Positions 6,926-13,498 of a stretch of 14,143 nucleotides of DNA are shown here, piece after piece. The notes under the pieces were generated by a model. That model made no database searches. It was not told the DNA's origin and was given only the letters and a program-made list of their open reading frames with translations. The stretch covers positions 1 through 14,143 of the forward strand of contig JBOHNM010000110.1 in the NCBI GenBank assembly GCA_050730675.1. The letters are read 5' to 3'. The translations under genes were made by a program, and so were the position numbers. The first letter of the stretch is position 1, and each line of letters begins with the position of its first letter. Origin of the DNA: JBOHNM01 sp050730675 (lineage in GTDB: Bacteria; Planctomycetota; Phycisphaerae; Phycisphaerales; UBA1924).

Positions 6926-7921
6926 TTGCCCACCACCTCGCCCACGCCCGAGCCCCACGACTGCCCGCGCTGCGGCTACGACCAGAGCGGGCTGGCGGTG
7001 ACATGGACCGACCGGTGCCCGCTCAAAGGTGTGTGCAGCGAGTGCGGGCTGGAGTTCGCATGGGTGGATGTGCTGCGCCCGGCCCGCAACGACCTGGCGT
7101 GGTTCTACGAACACGCCACGGGATGGGGACCGCGCTTGCGGCTGGCCTGGCGGACATGGCGCGTGGCGATCAACCCCGTGCGGTTCTGGTCACTGGTACG
7201 GCTGCCTGCGCGGCTGAATCCCTGGCGAGCGGCGATCTGGCCCGCGCTGATCTACGCGTGCGCACACGCCGCGTACGCCACCGCCCGCACAATTTCGATG
7301 CTTGTGAGCTACTACGCCTTCGTGCAATCATCGGGGCCGGGAGTCGGCGCCGTCTGGTCGCTGGAGTGGATTGACTACGTGGAGCCCTGGGTCAATCCGC
7401 TGATGCACGTGGAGTACACCCCGACCGGGCGCACGCTGGTCTTCGCGTCTGACCCGAGCGTGGTAATGGCCGGCGGACTCTCGCTCCTGGCGGCGGCGGC
7501 CACGGTGCCGCTGATGCTCATGGTCCTGTCGTCATCGCGGCGGATCAGCCGTGTGCGTGCGGGGCACATCCTCAGGGCCGCGGCCTTCAGCCTCGCGTGG
7601 GTCGGCATCTTCCCGCTGCTTTGGGCGGCGTACTTTCTCGAAGAGGTGGTCGCGTTGGCGCTCGGTTCAGGGCTTTCGACGTACCGCACGGGCGGAAGCT
7701 GGACGATGAAACTCATGACGGACCTGTGGCCGCTGATCGCCGCGCCGATGGTGGCGTGGTTCGGCTGGTGGTGGTACCAGGCGATTGCCCGCGGCTTCCA
7801 ACTTCCAAAGTCGGGGACGGTGTGGATGTTGCTGATGGTCGCCGCGGCACTGGCGGCGTTGATCCCCGCGCTGCTGCACCCGGACGTGCAGTGGTGGATG
7901 TCGCGTTGGAAGGTGTTCTGA
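6926..7921 (+). CDS. Zinc-ribbon polytopic membrane protein (paralogue 2)
   Basis: 331 residues. The start is TTG 6926, with GGAG at 6917-6920 five bases upstream. No in-frame ATG or GTG precedes the ribbon. The cysteine set C13-PR-C16-GYD and C31-PLKGV-C37-SE-C40-G matches paralogue 1 almost position for position, followed by WRTWRVAINPVRFWSLVRL (75-93). Hydrophobic segments at about 103-130, 178-201, 216-246, 266-290 and 297-318 suggest four or five membrane spans. A loop of about 45 residues between the first two spans (YVEPWVNPLMHVEYTPTG) is unlike paralogue 1. It lies 30 bases after paralogue 1, so the two are probably co-transcribed. The function is unknown. The ribbon suggests binding to another protein or to nucleic acid at the membrane's inner face, but this is inference. 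Confidence 0.72.
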   Translation: MPTTSPTPEPHDCPRCGYDQSGLAVTWTDRCPLKGVCSECGLEFAWVDVLRPARNDLAWFYEHATGWGPRLRLAWRTWRVAINPVRFWSLVRLPARLNPWRAAIWPALIYACAHAAYATARTISMLVSYYAFVQSSGPGVGAVWSLEWIDYVEPWVNPLMHVEYTPTGRTLVFASDPSVVMAGGLSLLAAAATVPLMLMVLSSSRRISRVRAGHILRAAAFSLAWVGIFPLLWAAYFLEEVVALALGSGLSTYRTGGSWTMKLMTDLWPLIAAPMVAWFGWWWYQAIARGFQLPKSGTVWMLLMVAAALAALIPALLHPDVQWWMSRWKVF

Positions 7922-7968
7922 CAGCGTTCCGCCATGAACTGCGAGAGCCCCCGCTACCATCCGCCACC

Positions 7969-9279
7969 ATGAGCCACGACCCGCTGAGCGACAGCCTTCT
8001 CGACCTCCTCCGCACCGCCGATCCGGACATTGCCCGCCACATGGAGGCCGAGCGCGAGCGTCAGGAATCCACGATCGAACTCATCGCCAGCGAGAACCAC
8101 GTCTCGCCCGCCGTCATGCACACGATGGGCTCGTGGCTGACCAATAAGTACGCCGAGGGGTACCCCGGCGCCCGCTACTACGGCGGGTGCGTCCACCACG
8201 ACCAGATCGAGACGATCGCACGTGAACGGGCCAAACAGATGTTCGAGTGCAAATTCGCCAACGTGCAGCCGCACTCGGGAGCGCAGGCCAACACCGCCGT
8301 GTTCATGGCCACCATGAAGCCCGGCGAGACGTTCTGCTCGCTGGTGCTCAAGGACGGTGGGCACCTGTCGCACGGCATGTCGATCAACTTCTCCGGCGTC
8401 TACCACAAGCCCGTGTTCTACCCGCTGCACTACGCCCCCGATCACCCCGAGTTCGAGCGGATCGACTACGACGCCGTCCGCACCGTTGTCCACGAGCACA
8501 AGCCCAAGGTGCTCATGTGCGGCTACTCGGCCTATCCCCGCGTGATCGACTTCGCCCGCTTCCGCCAGATCGCCGACGAGGTCGGGGCCCTGCTTGTCGC
8601 CGATGTCGCCCACATCGCCGGCCTGTGCGTCGGGGGCAGCCACCCCAGCCCCTTCCCCCACGCGCACATCGTCACCACGACGACCCACAAGACCCTGCGC
8701 GGCCCGCGCGGCGGACTCATCCTCACCAACGACGAGGAACTCTCCAAGAAGATCGACAAGGCCGTCTTCCCCGGCGTGCAAGGCGGCCCACTGATGCACG
8801 TCATCGCCAGCAAGGCTGTCGCCTTCGGCGAGTGCCTGCGTCCCGACTTCAAGGCCTACTCCAAGCACATCGTCGCCAATGCGGCCGCGCTCTCAGCCTC
8901 GCTGATGAAGCGCGGCTACCGCTGCACCACCGGCGGCACCGACAACCACCTGATGCTCGTGGACCTGCGCCCCAAGTCCGCCGACCTGACCGGTGCCGAT
9001 GCCGAGAAGTGGCTGGAGGCGGCGGGGCTCATCTGCAACAAGAACGGCATCCCCAACGACCCGCGTCCGCCCAAATTCACCAGCGGCCTGCGCCTGGGCA
9101 CCCCCGCCATCACCACCCGCGGCATGGGCGTTCCGCAGATGGACCAGGTCGCCGCGTTCATCGACCGCGTGCTGACTTCCAACGGCTCGCCGGAAGTCGC
9201 TGCCAAGGTCCGCGCCGAGGTACGCGAAGTCTGCTCTCAATTCGCCATGCCGGGGGTCGGCGCCGCGGCGGGGGTTTAG
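7969..9279 (+). CDS. glyA: Serine hydroxymethyltransferase
   Basis: 436 residues, the usual bacterial length (about 410-440). It interconverts serine plus tetrahydrofolate with glycine plus 5,10-methylene-tetrahydrofolate, in the cytoplasm with PLP. Clear family sequence: IELIASENHVSP (37-48), NKYAEGYPGARYYGG (59-73), VQPHSGAQAN (99-108), ADVAHIAGL (211-219) with the PLP-ring D212, and the Schiff-base lysine K241 in TTTTHKTLRGPRGG (236-249). The C-terminal part has the G-T-P-A-I-T-T-R-G substrate-arginine motif. ATG 7969 was chosen because the family N-terminus starts there. The longer upstream frame overlaps the membrane-protein gene. No ribosome-binding site is seen. TACCAT at 7955-7960 could be a -10 giving an almost leaderless mRNA. 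Confidence 0.97.
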   Translation: MSHDPLSDSLLDLLRTADPDIARHMEAERERQESTIELIASENHVSPAVMHTMGSWLTNKYAEGYPGARYYGGCVHHDQIETIARERAKQMFECKFANVQPHSGAQANTAVFMATMKPGETFCSLVLKDGGHLSHGMSINFSGVYHKPVFYPLHYAPDHPEFERIDYDAVRTVVHEHKPKVLMCGYSAYPRVIDFARFRQIADEVGALLVADVAHIAGLCVGGSHPSPFPHAHIVTTTTHKTLRGPRGGLILTNDEELSKKIDKAVFPGVQGGPLMHVIASKAVAFGECLRPDFKAYSKHIVANAAALSASLMKRGYRCTTGGTDNHLMLVDLRPKSADLTGADAEKWLEAAGLICNKNGIPNDPRPPKFTSGLRLGTPAITTRGMGVPQMDQVAAFIDRVLTSNGSPEVAAKVRAEVREVCSQFAMPGVGAAAGV

Positions 9280-9372
9280 GCCACCGACCGCTGACCGCCG
9301 CCGGCCCGAATCAGGACTTGGTGAAGGATCGGTGGAAAGCCGGCGAGAAACCGCTTGCACGATTCGTGGAAC

Positions 9373-9401
9373 TTGCGGAGCCGTCTGACCGAAGTTAGGC
9401 T
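9373..9401 (+). promoter_or_regulatory. Candidate promoter of the Nudix gene
   Basis: TTGCGG (9373-9378), 17 bases, TAGGCT (9396-9401). It would start transcription about 20 bases before ATG 9428, leaving room for the GGAGG site. Confidence 0.4.
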
Positions 9402-9417
9402 CTGCCCTCGACGACAT

Positions 9418-9422
9418 GGAGG
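9418..9422 (+). promoter_or_regulatory. Ribosome-binding site that fixes the Nudix start
   Basis: GGAGG is followed by 5 bases and ATG 9428. The in-frame ATG at 9416 overlaps this site, so 9428 is preferred. Confidence 0.6.
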
Positions 9423-9427
9423 TCGGC

Positions 9428-9910
9428 ATGCCCAGCGCAATCGCGGAGCGGCGGAAAGTCACGAAGAAGAAAACGCGGACGACAGCCCGCCGCCGTGTCG
9501 GCAACGGCCGCTACCACGAGCAGGCCGGGGCCGTCCCCTACCGCGTGACCGACTCGGGCAAGATCGAGGTGCTGATGGTGACCAACACCAACGGCGACTG
9601 GATCGTCCCCAAGGGCACGATCGACCCGGGCTGGACCGCCCCCGAAACCGCGATGAACGAGTGCCTCGAGGAGGCCGGCATCGTCGCCGGCATCCTGGGC
9701 TCCGAGCTGGGCCGCTATGAGTACCACAAGGGCGATCGCCATTGCCGCGTGCGTCTCTTTGCCCTGCGGGTCAAGAAGCTCGAGGACGAGTGGCTGGAAG
9801 AGGACGAGCGCGAGCGGATGTGGGTCTCGCTCAAGGCCGCCGTCAAGATCGCGGCATTCAAGAACCTGTCGCAGGTGATCGCTGAACTCGAAGACGTCGT
9901 CAAGCGCTGA
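9428..9910 (+). CDS. Nudix hydrolase
   Basis: 160 residues from ATG 9428. A very basic N-terminal arm (RRKVTKKKTRTTARRR, 8-23) precedes the Nudix fold (about 29-145). The Nudix box is at 63-85: WIVPKG, then W69 where the consensus has Glu, then N77-E78-CL-E81-E82-A-G-I. The metal-binding glutamates E78, E81 and E82 are kept, while consensus Arg is Asn (N77) and the first Glu is Trp. PKG before the box and the short length recall the diphosphoinositol/diadenosine polyphosphate (DIPP/MutT-like) group. These hydrolyse nucleoside diphosphates linked to another group, and the substrate here is unknown. The basic arm could bind RNA or another polyanion (inference). It is convergent with clpP1 across a shared terminator. 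Confidence 0.83.
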   Translation: MPSAIAERRKVTKKKTRTTARRRVGNGRYHEQAGAVPYRVTDSGKIEVLMVTNTNGDWIVPKGTIDPGWTAPETAMNECLEEAGIVAGILGSELGRYEYHKGDRHCRVRLFALRVKKLEDEWLEEDERERMWVSLKAAVKIAAFKNLSQVIAELEDVVKR

Positions 9911-9937
9911 CGCCCGCAAACGCCGTGGCCACCAACG

Positions 9938-9976
9938 AAAACGGCCCGTGTCACCAGGACGCGGGCCGCTCTGTTT
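9938..9976. terminator. Bidirectional terminator between the Nudix gene and clpP1
   Basis: An 11-bp stem, 9942-9952 with 9958-9968 (one G-T wobble), over a 5-base loop. Read on the minus strand it is followed by TTTTCGTTGG, and on the plus strand by a weaker CTCTGTTTC. It sits 31 bases after the Nudix stop and 30 bases beyond the clpP1 stop, as expected for convergent genes. Confidence 0.75.
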
Positions 9977-9998
9977 CATGAATTGACCGGCGTGAATC

Positions 9999-10616
9999 TC
10001 AGTTGACGACGTCTTTGACGACCTTCGGCATCTGCTTCAGCACCTTGTCGATCAGCCCGTAGTCGGCCATCTCATTGGCGCTCAGCCACTTGTTGCGATC
10101 GCAGTCGGTCTTGATCTTCTCGATCGGCTGCCCGGTGGCCTCGTGGTACACCTCGTAGATGACATCGCGGATGCGCAGCATCTCGCGGGCCTCGATCTCC
10201 AGGTCCGTCGCCTGGCCTTCCATGATGCCGCCGATCAGCGGCTGGTGCATCATGTTCCGCGAGTTGGGAAGGCTGAAGCGCTTGCCCTTGGTTCCGCTGG
10301 CGGCGATGAGCGAGCCCATGCTCGCGGCCATGCCCATGATGTACGTGCAGACATCGCAGGGAATGAACTTCATCGTGTCGATGATGCCGAACCCGGCCGA
10401 GACGCTGCCGCCCGGCGAGTTCACGTACAGGTGGATGTCGGCCTTGGGGTCCTCGTGGGCGAGGAACAACAGCTGCGCCGTGACGATCGAGGTCATCTCG
10501 TCGCCCACCGGCCCGCCCAGGAAGATGATCCGGTCCTTCAGCAGGCGCGAGTAGATGTCGTACGCGCGCTCGCCGCGGCCGGTGTTCTCAACGACAATGG
10601 GGACGAGGTAAGACAT
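9999..10616 (-). CDS. clpP: ATP-dependent Clp protease proteolytic subunit, canonical type
   Basis: 205 residues from the ATG at 10616-10614. The start fits the family N-terminus: MSYLVPIVVENTGRGERAYD, followed by IYSRLLKDRIIFLGGPV. An upstream in-frame TTG (10664) would add 16 residues and is less likely. Serine peptidase triad: S99 in GMAASMGS (95-102), H124 in NMMHQP (121-126) and D173 in DCDRNKWLSA (171-180). NSPGGSV (66-72) forms part of the substrate-binding groove. ClpP forms a tetradecameric barrel that degrades proteins fed by ClpX or ClpA-type ATPases, and neither is in this window. It lies 52 bases downstream of a second, dissimilar clpP and is probably co-transcribed with it. The N-terminal axial-loop sequence is kept, so it is likely the subunit that docks the ATPase. 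Confidence 0.96.
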   Translation of the reverse strand: MSYLVPIVVENTGRGERAYDIYSRLLKDRIIFLGGPVGDEMTSIVTAQLLFLAHEDPKADIHLYVNSPGGSVSAGFGIIDTMKFIPCDVCTYIMGMAASMGSLIAASGTKGKRFSLPNSRNMMHQPLIGGIMEGQATDLEIEAREMLRIRDVIYEVYHEATGQPIEKIKTDCDRNKWLSANEMADYGLIDKVLKQMPKVVKDVVN

Positions 10617-10668
10617 GTCAGTCTCGGTGTGTGCTGTGGAGGTCAAACGGTCGGTCGTGGACAATCAC

Positions 10669-11235
10669 TCACTTGCGCGGATCGACGATCACCTCGTCGA
10701 CCAGGCCGTAGTTCTTGGCCTCCTCGGCGGTGAAGAACTTGTCGCGCTCGGAGTCCTTGCGTACCTGCTCTTCGCTCTGGCCGGTGTGGCGCGAGATGAT
10801 GCGGATCAGCTCGTTCTTGCTCTTGATGATCTGCTCGGCCTGGATGCGGATGTCCTCCGCCTGGCCCCCCACCCCGCCGTAGGGCTGGTGGATCATGACC
10901 TTGGCGTGCGGCAGGATGAACCGCTTGCCCTTGGTGCCGGCCGTCAGCAGCAGCGAGCCGCCCGAGTACGCCCGGCCGAGGCAGTACGTGTTCACCGAGG
11001 AGGAGAGGAACCGCATGGTGTCGTAGATGGCGAGGGTGTCGTCCACCGCGCCGCCCGGAGAATTGATGTAGAAGTGGATATCCGAGTTCTTCTTCTGGTT
11101 CTCGAGATAGAGCATCTGCATCATCACGCGGGCGGCCGAACCGGGGTTGATCTCCCCGATCAGGAACACCACGCGGTTCTCGAGCAGAAGCTCGTCGATC
11201 GTCATTTCACGCGTGCGCTGGTATTGGATGCTCAC
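10669..11235 (-). CDS. Second ClpP-type protease subunit, divergent N-terminus
   Basis: 188 residues from the GTG at 11235-11233, with AGGA nine bases upstream on the minus strand. The triad is intact: S91 in CLGRAYSGGSLLL (85-97), H116 in VMIHQP (113-118) and D165 in ERDKFFTAEEA (163-173). NSPGGAV (58-64) is present. Differences from its neighbour: the VP-x-VVE-x-GRGERAYD axial-loop N-terminus is replaced by YQRTREMTIDELLLENRVVFL, and AASMGS becomes AYSGGS. Several bacterial groups carry such a ClpP1/ClpP2 pair, and some form mixed barrels of two homoheptameric rings (Mycobacterium, Listeria). A mixed barrel here is inference. It is the first gene of the minus-strand pair. Confidence 0.94.
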   Translation of the reverse strand: MSIQYQRTREMTIDELLLENRVVFLIGEINPGSAARVMMQMLYLENQKKNSDIHFYINSPGGAVDDTLAIYDTMRFLSSSVNTYCLGRAYSGGSLLLTAGTKGKRFILPHAKVMIHQPYGGVGGQAEDIRIQAEQIIKSKNELIRIISRHTGQSEEQVRKDSERDKFFTAEEAKNYGLVDEVIVDPRK

Positions 11236-11523
11236 GGGCGCTGGTCCTGTCTGGGTTACGGTCGATCCGGCGGCATGTTAGCCGGACCCTCTATCGGCAA
11301 GGACCGTACCAAGGTCCAGCCGCACGCCGAACCCGCCCGCTGCATCCACCAATCAAGGGTTACCTCGCGGTGATGCGCTTCGCCACCTGCCGAACTGGCA
11401 TCCATCCGCCGCCGGGCAGACGCGATCGCAGGGGCGCAACTGCCGCGCGTGGTCTACCTTCAGAGCGATGTCCTAGCGCCGGTACACTGTTCAAGTCACA
11501 CCAACCACACCCGGAGCCGAGCC
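11236..11523. promoter_or_regulatory. Divergent intergenic region between the clpP pair and the superoxide dismutase gene
   Basis: This 288-base stretch has no gene and must hold the promoters of both directions. On the plus strand the best candidate is TTCAGA (11459-11464), 18 bases, TACACT (11483-11488), about 35 bases before ATG 11524, leaving a short leader with GGAG at 11513-11516. On the minus strand TAACAT (complement of 11275-11280) is a possible -10 about 40 bases before the clpP start. A small inverted repeat, GGACC (11301-11305) and GGTCC (11313-11317), lies upstream of it. No heat-shock operator (CIRCE, CtsR or HspR type) is recognisable. Confidence 0.4.
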
Positions 11524-12315
11524 ATGGAACTCAACCGTCGCGAAGTCGTGGGTCTGATCGCCGCCACGGGAGCCGCCGTAGTCCTTGGTGCGCCGGCGCT
11601 GGCCGCCGCCCACCGCCCCGCCGCCGGAGCGCTCGCGCCGCTCGGCAACCTCGGCCACGAGCCCGGCAAGGGGCTCGTTCTCCCAGCGCTGCCGTACGCC
11701 TTCAACGCGCTGGAGCCGCAGATCGACGCGGAGACCATGGAGATCCACCACGACCGCCACCACAAGGCGTACGTGGACAACGCCAACAAGGCCCTCGCCG
11801 GCACGCCGATGGCCGACATGCCCCCCGAGGTCATCATCACCAAGCTTGCCGACGCACCCGATGACAAACGCACCGCCATCCGCAACAACGTCGGCGGCCA
11901 CGTCAACCACTCGATGTTCTGGCTCCTCATGGCCCCGGCAGGAAATGGCGGCGGCGGCGAACCCACCGGTGCACTCGCCGAGGCCATCAAGGCCGCCTTC
12001 GGCTCGTTCGGCGACAAGGACGGTTTCAAGGACAAGTTCGCCGCCGCCGCGACCAGCCGCTTCGGCTCCGGCTGGGCGTGGCTGGTCGTGCGCGACAAGA
12101 AGCTCGCCATCTGCTCGACCGCCAACCAGGACAACCCGCTCATGGGCGACAAAGTGGCCGGCTGCAGCGGCACGCCGATCCTCGGCCTCGACGTCTGGGA
12201 GCACGCGTACTACCTCAAGTACCGCAACAAGCGCCCGGATTACATCACCGCGTTCTGGAGCATTGTGAACTGGGGCAAGGTCGCGGAGCTGTACGCAACG
12301 GCGATGAAGGCCTGA
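11524..12315 (+). CDS. Tat-exported Fe/Mn-type superoxide dismutase
   Basis: 263 residues. ATG 11524 has GGAG (11513-11516) 7 bases upstream. The N-terminus NRREVVGLIAATGAAVVLGAPALAAA is a twin-arginine signal (R5-R6, hydrophobic core, A-x-A end near 26-28), so the folded, metal-loaded enzyme should be exported. The SOD domain runs from about 52 to 262, with metal ligands H75 (IHHDRHH), H129 (HVNHSMFW), D223 and H227 (DVWEHAYYLKY). GSGWAWLV (181-188) and N-Q-D-N-P-L (201-206) follow the family pattern, and the Gln of NQD is typical of manganese enzymes. That makes Mn more likely than Fe, but sequence alone does not settle it. The enzyme dismutates superoxide to oxygen and peroxide. It appears to be a single-gene unit with its own promoter. 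Confidence 0.95.
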   Translation: MELNRREVVGLIAATGAAVVLGAPALAAAHRPAAGALAPLGNLGHEPGKGLVLPALPYAFNALEPQIDAETMEIHHDRHHKAYVDNANKALAGTPMADMPPEVIITKLADAPDDKRTAIRNNVGGHVNHSMFWLLMAPAGNGGGGEPTGALAEAIKAAFGSFGDKDGFKDKFAAAATSRFGSGWAWLVVRDKKLAICSTANQDNPLMGDKVAGCSGTPILGLDVWEHAYYLKYRNKRPDYITAFWSIVNWGKVAELYATAMKA

Positions 12316-12420
12316 GACGGTTCGCTGTCAGTCACCCCGATTTGCCGCGGCAGTCGAACGGCCGGGCCATTCGCCGCAAAGAGCGCTGGGCAGTAGCCGG
12401 TTCGTGGGCTTTCCGCGCTT

Positions 12421-12438
12421 GTGGGGGTGTACCCCCAC
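12421..12438. repeat. Near-perfect palindrome between the SOD and phosphoesterase genes
   Basis: GTGGGGGT-GT-ACCCCCAC, two 8-base arms around 2 bases (7-bp stem with TGTA loop as RNA). It lies 106 bases after the SOD stop and about 22 bases before a candidate -35 at 12460. No T-run follows, so it is not a standard terminator. It may be an operator or an mRNA-end hairpin. Confidence 0.5.
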
Positions 12439-12459
12439 CCCAGCCCGCCTTGCGACGGC

Positions 12460-12488
12460 TGGACCCCCCCGCTCCCCGCCCTTAGACT
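12460..12488 (+). promoter_or_regulatory. Candidate promoter of the YfcE-like phosphoesterase gene
   Basis: TGGACC (12460-12465), 17 bases, TAGACT (12483-12488). A transcript from it would have a leader of about 25 bases containing AGGA at 12505-12508 before GTG 12519. Confidence 0.4.
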
Positions 12489-12518
12489 CCCCGCCAGTTT
12501 TTCCAGGAACTCTCCCTC

Positions 12519-13301
12519 GTGCCGACGGCCATCATCAGCGACGTACACGGCAACCTGCACGCCCTCAAGGCGGTGCTGGCCGATATCCAGTCGCGGAAGA
12601 TCGACCGGGTTGTGAGTCTGGGGGACATCATCGGATACGGGCCCGACCCCTTGGGCTGCGTGGACCTGGTCCAGCAGCACTGCGAGTGGTCCCTTATGGG
12701 CAACCACGACTTCGGCGTCCTCTACGAGCCGACGAACTTCAACCCCGGCGCCGAGGCCGCGGCGTACTGGACCCGCGAAGCCTTCGATGGCGAGCCCGAC
12801 GACAACCTGCGGCGCAAGCGGTACGAGTTCCTGGGCCGCCTGCGTGTCCGGATTGTCGAGACCGGCGAGGACGGCCGCACCCCGGTGCTCTTCGTCCACG
12901 GCTCCCCCCGTCGCCCGATCAACGAGTACATCTTTCCCGATGATGTCACCTCAGCCCCCGACAAGCTGACGACCATCTTCGAGCGCGTCCAGCGGATCTG
13001 CTTCGTGGGACACACTCACGTCCCGGGCGTCTTCACCGACGAGCCGGACTTCTATTCGCCGGGCGAACTGACCGACGGCGTCTACAAGATGATCGAGGGC
13101 GAGAAGGCGATCGTGAATGTGGGCTCGGTCGGCCAGCCGCGCGATATGGACCCGCGCGCCAGCTACGTGATCTTCGATTCCAAGGCGGGGACCGTCCAAT
13201 TCGTGCGCGTGCCGTACGACATCGACGGAGTGGCCAACAAGATCCGCTCCATCGGCCAGCTCAGCGACTGGCTCGCCGACCGGTTGTACGAAGGCCGGTA
13301 G
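12519..13301 (+). CDS. Metallophosphoesterase (YfcE/calcineurin-like predicted phosphodiesterase)
   Basis: 260 residues. The start is GTG 12519, with AGGA (12505-12508) ten bases before it, and the family motif begins four residues in. Metal-binding motifs in order: SDVHGN (7-12; D8, H10), GDIIGYGPDP (35-44; D36), GNHD (61-64), FVHGSP (125-130; H127) and GHTHVPG (164-170; H165, H167), then the NVGSVGQPRD signature (200-209) typical of the small YfcE-like phosphodiesterases. It is cytoplasmic, with no signal or membrane segment. Known relatives hydrolyse phosphodiester or phosphomonoester bonds with Mn or Ni, and the natural substrate is usually unknown. It differs from the kinase-linked phosphoesterase at 4930, which has PPP-like spacing. 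It is a single-gene unit with its own candidate promoter. Confidence 0.88.
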   Translation: MPTAIISDVHGNLHALKAVLADIQSRKIDRVVSLGDIIGYGPDPLGCVDLVQQHCEWSLMGNHDFGVLYEPTNFNPGAEAAAYWTREAFDGEPDDNLRRKRYEFLGRLRVRIVETGEDGRTPVLFVHGSPRRPINEYIFPDDVTSAPDKLTTIFERVQRICFVGHTHVPGVFTDEPDFYSPGELTDGVYKMIEGEKAIVNVGSVGQPRDMDPRASYVIFDSKAGTVQFVRVPYDIDGVANKIRSIGQLSDWLADRLYEGR

Positions 13302-13326
13302 CTCCAATTCCCAATCAGTCAGGCCC

Positions 13327-13350
13327 GACGGCGACGTTCGCCGCGTGTTT
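13327..13350 (+). terminator. Possible weak terminator after the phosphoesterase gene
   Basis: CGGCGA (13329-13334), CGT loop, TCGCCG (13338-13343), then CGTGTTTCCC. The stem is 6 bp and the T-run is short, so this is a tentative call. Confidence 0.35.
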
Positions 13351-13438
13351 CCCACCGCGCCCACAACGGATCGGACCGCGCAGAACCAGCCAAAGGACGC
13401 TGCGTTGCGCAATCTGGCGGTCACCGGGGCGCGATCCC

Positions 13439-13466
13439 TTGGAAACCAACCCCCCGGCGCTACGCT
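13439..13466 (+). promoter_or_regulatory. Candidate promoter of the probable yidC
   Basis: TTGGAA (13439-13444), 16 bases, TACGCT (13461-13466), ending 32 bases before ATG 13499. Confidence 0.33.
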
Positions 13467-13498
13467 TGGCTCGATTCCGTTTTTCGAGAACGCTCTCC

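Noticed and set aside
5816..7114. Long minus-strand frame (432 codons) opposite the zinc-ribbon genes
   Set aside because: His/Arg/Gln/Pro-rich with no motif. It covers two genes with conserved cysteine ribbons and membrane spans.
6184..7374. Long plus-strand frame across the junction of the two zinc-ribbon genes
   Set aside because: Arg/Ala/His-rich out-of-frame translation that ignores both conserved ribbons.
7954..8868. Minus-strand frame of about 300 codons inside glyA
   Set aside because: Antisense shadow of an unmistakable glyA.
8247..9398. Plus-strand frame of about 380 codons overlapping glyA in another frame
   Set aside because: Extremely Arg/Pro/His-rich, no domain, and entirely explained by glyA codon bias.
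11301..11317. GGACC...GGTCC inverted repeat as a heat-shock operator for clpP
   Set aside because: The arms are only 5 bases and match none of the CIRCE, CtsR or HspR patterns. Mentioned only as a detail of the intergenic region.
12786..12969. Ser/Thr/Pro-rich short frames inside the YfcE-like gene and elsewhere
   Set aside because: Typical frame-shifted readings of GC-rich genes, with no start signal.
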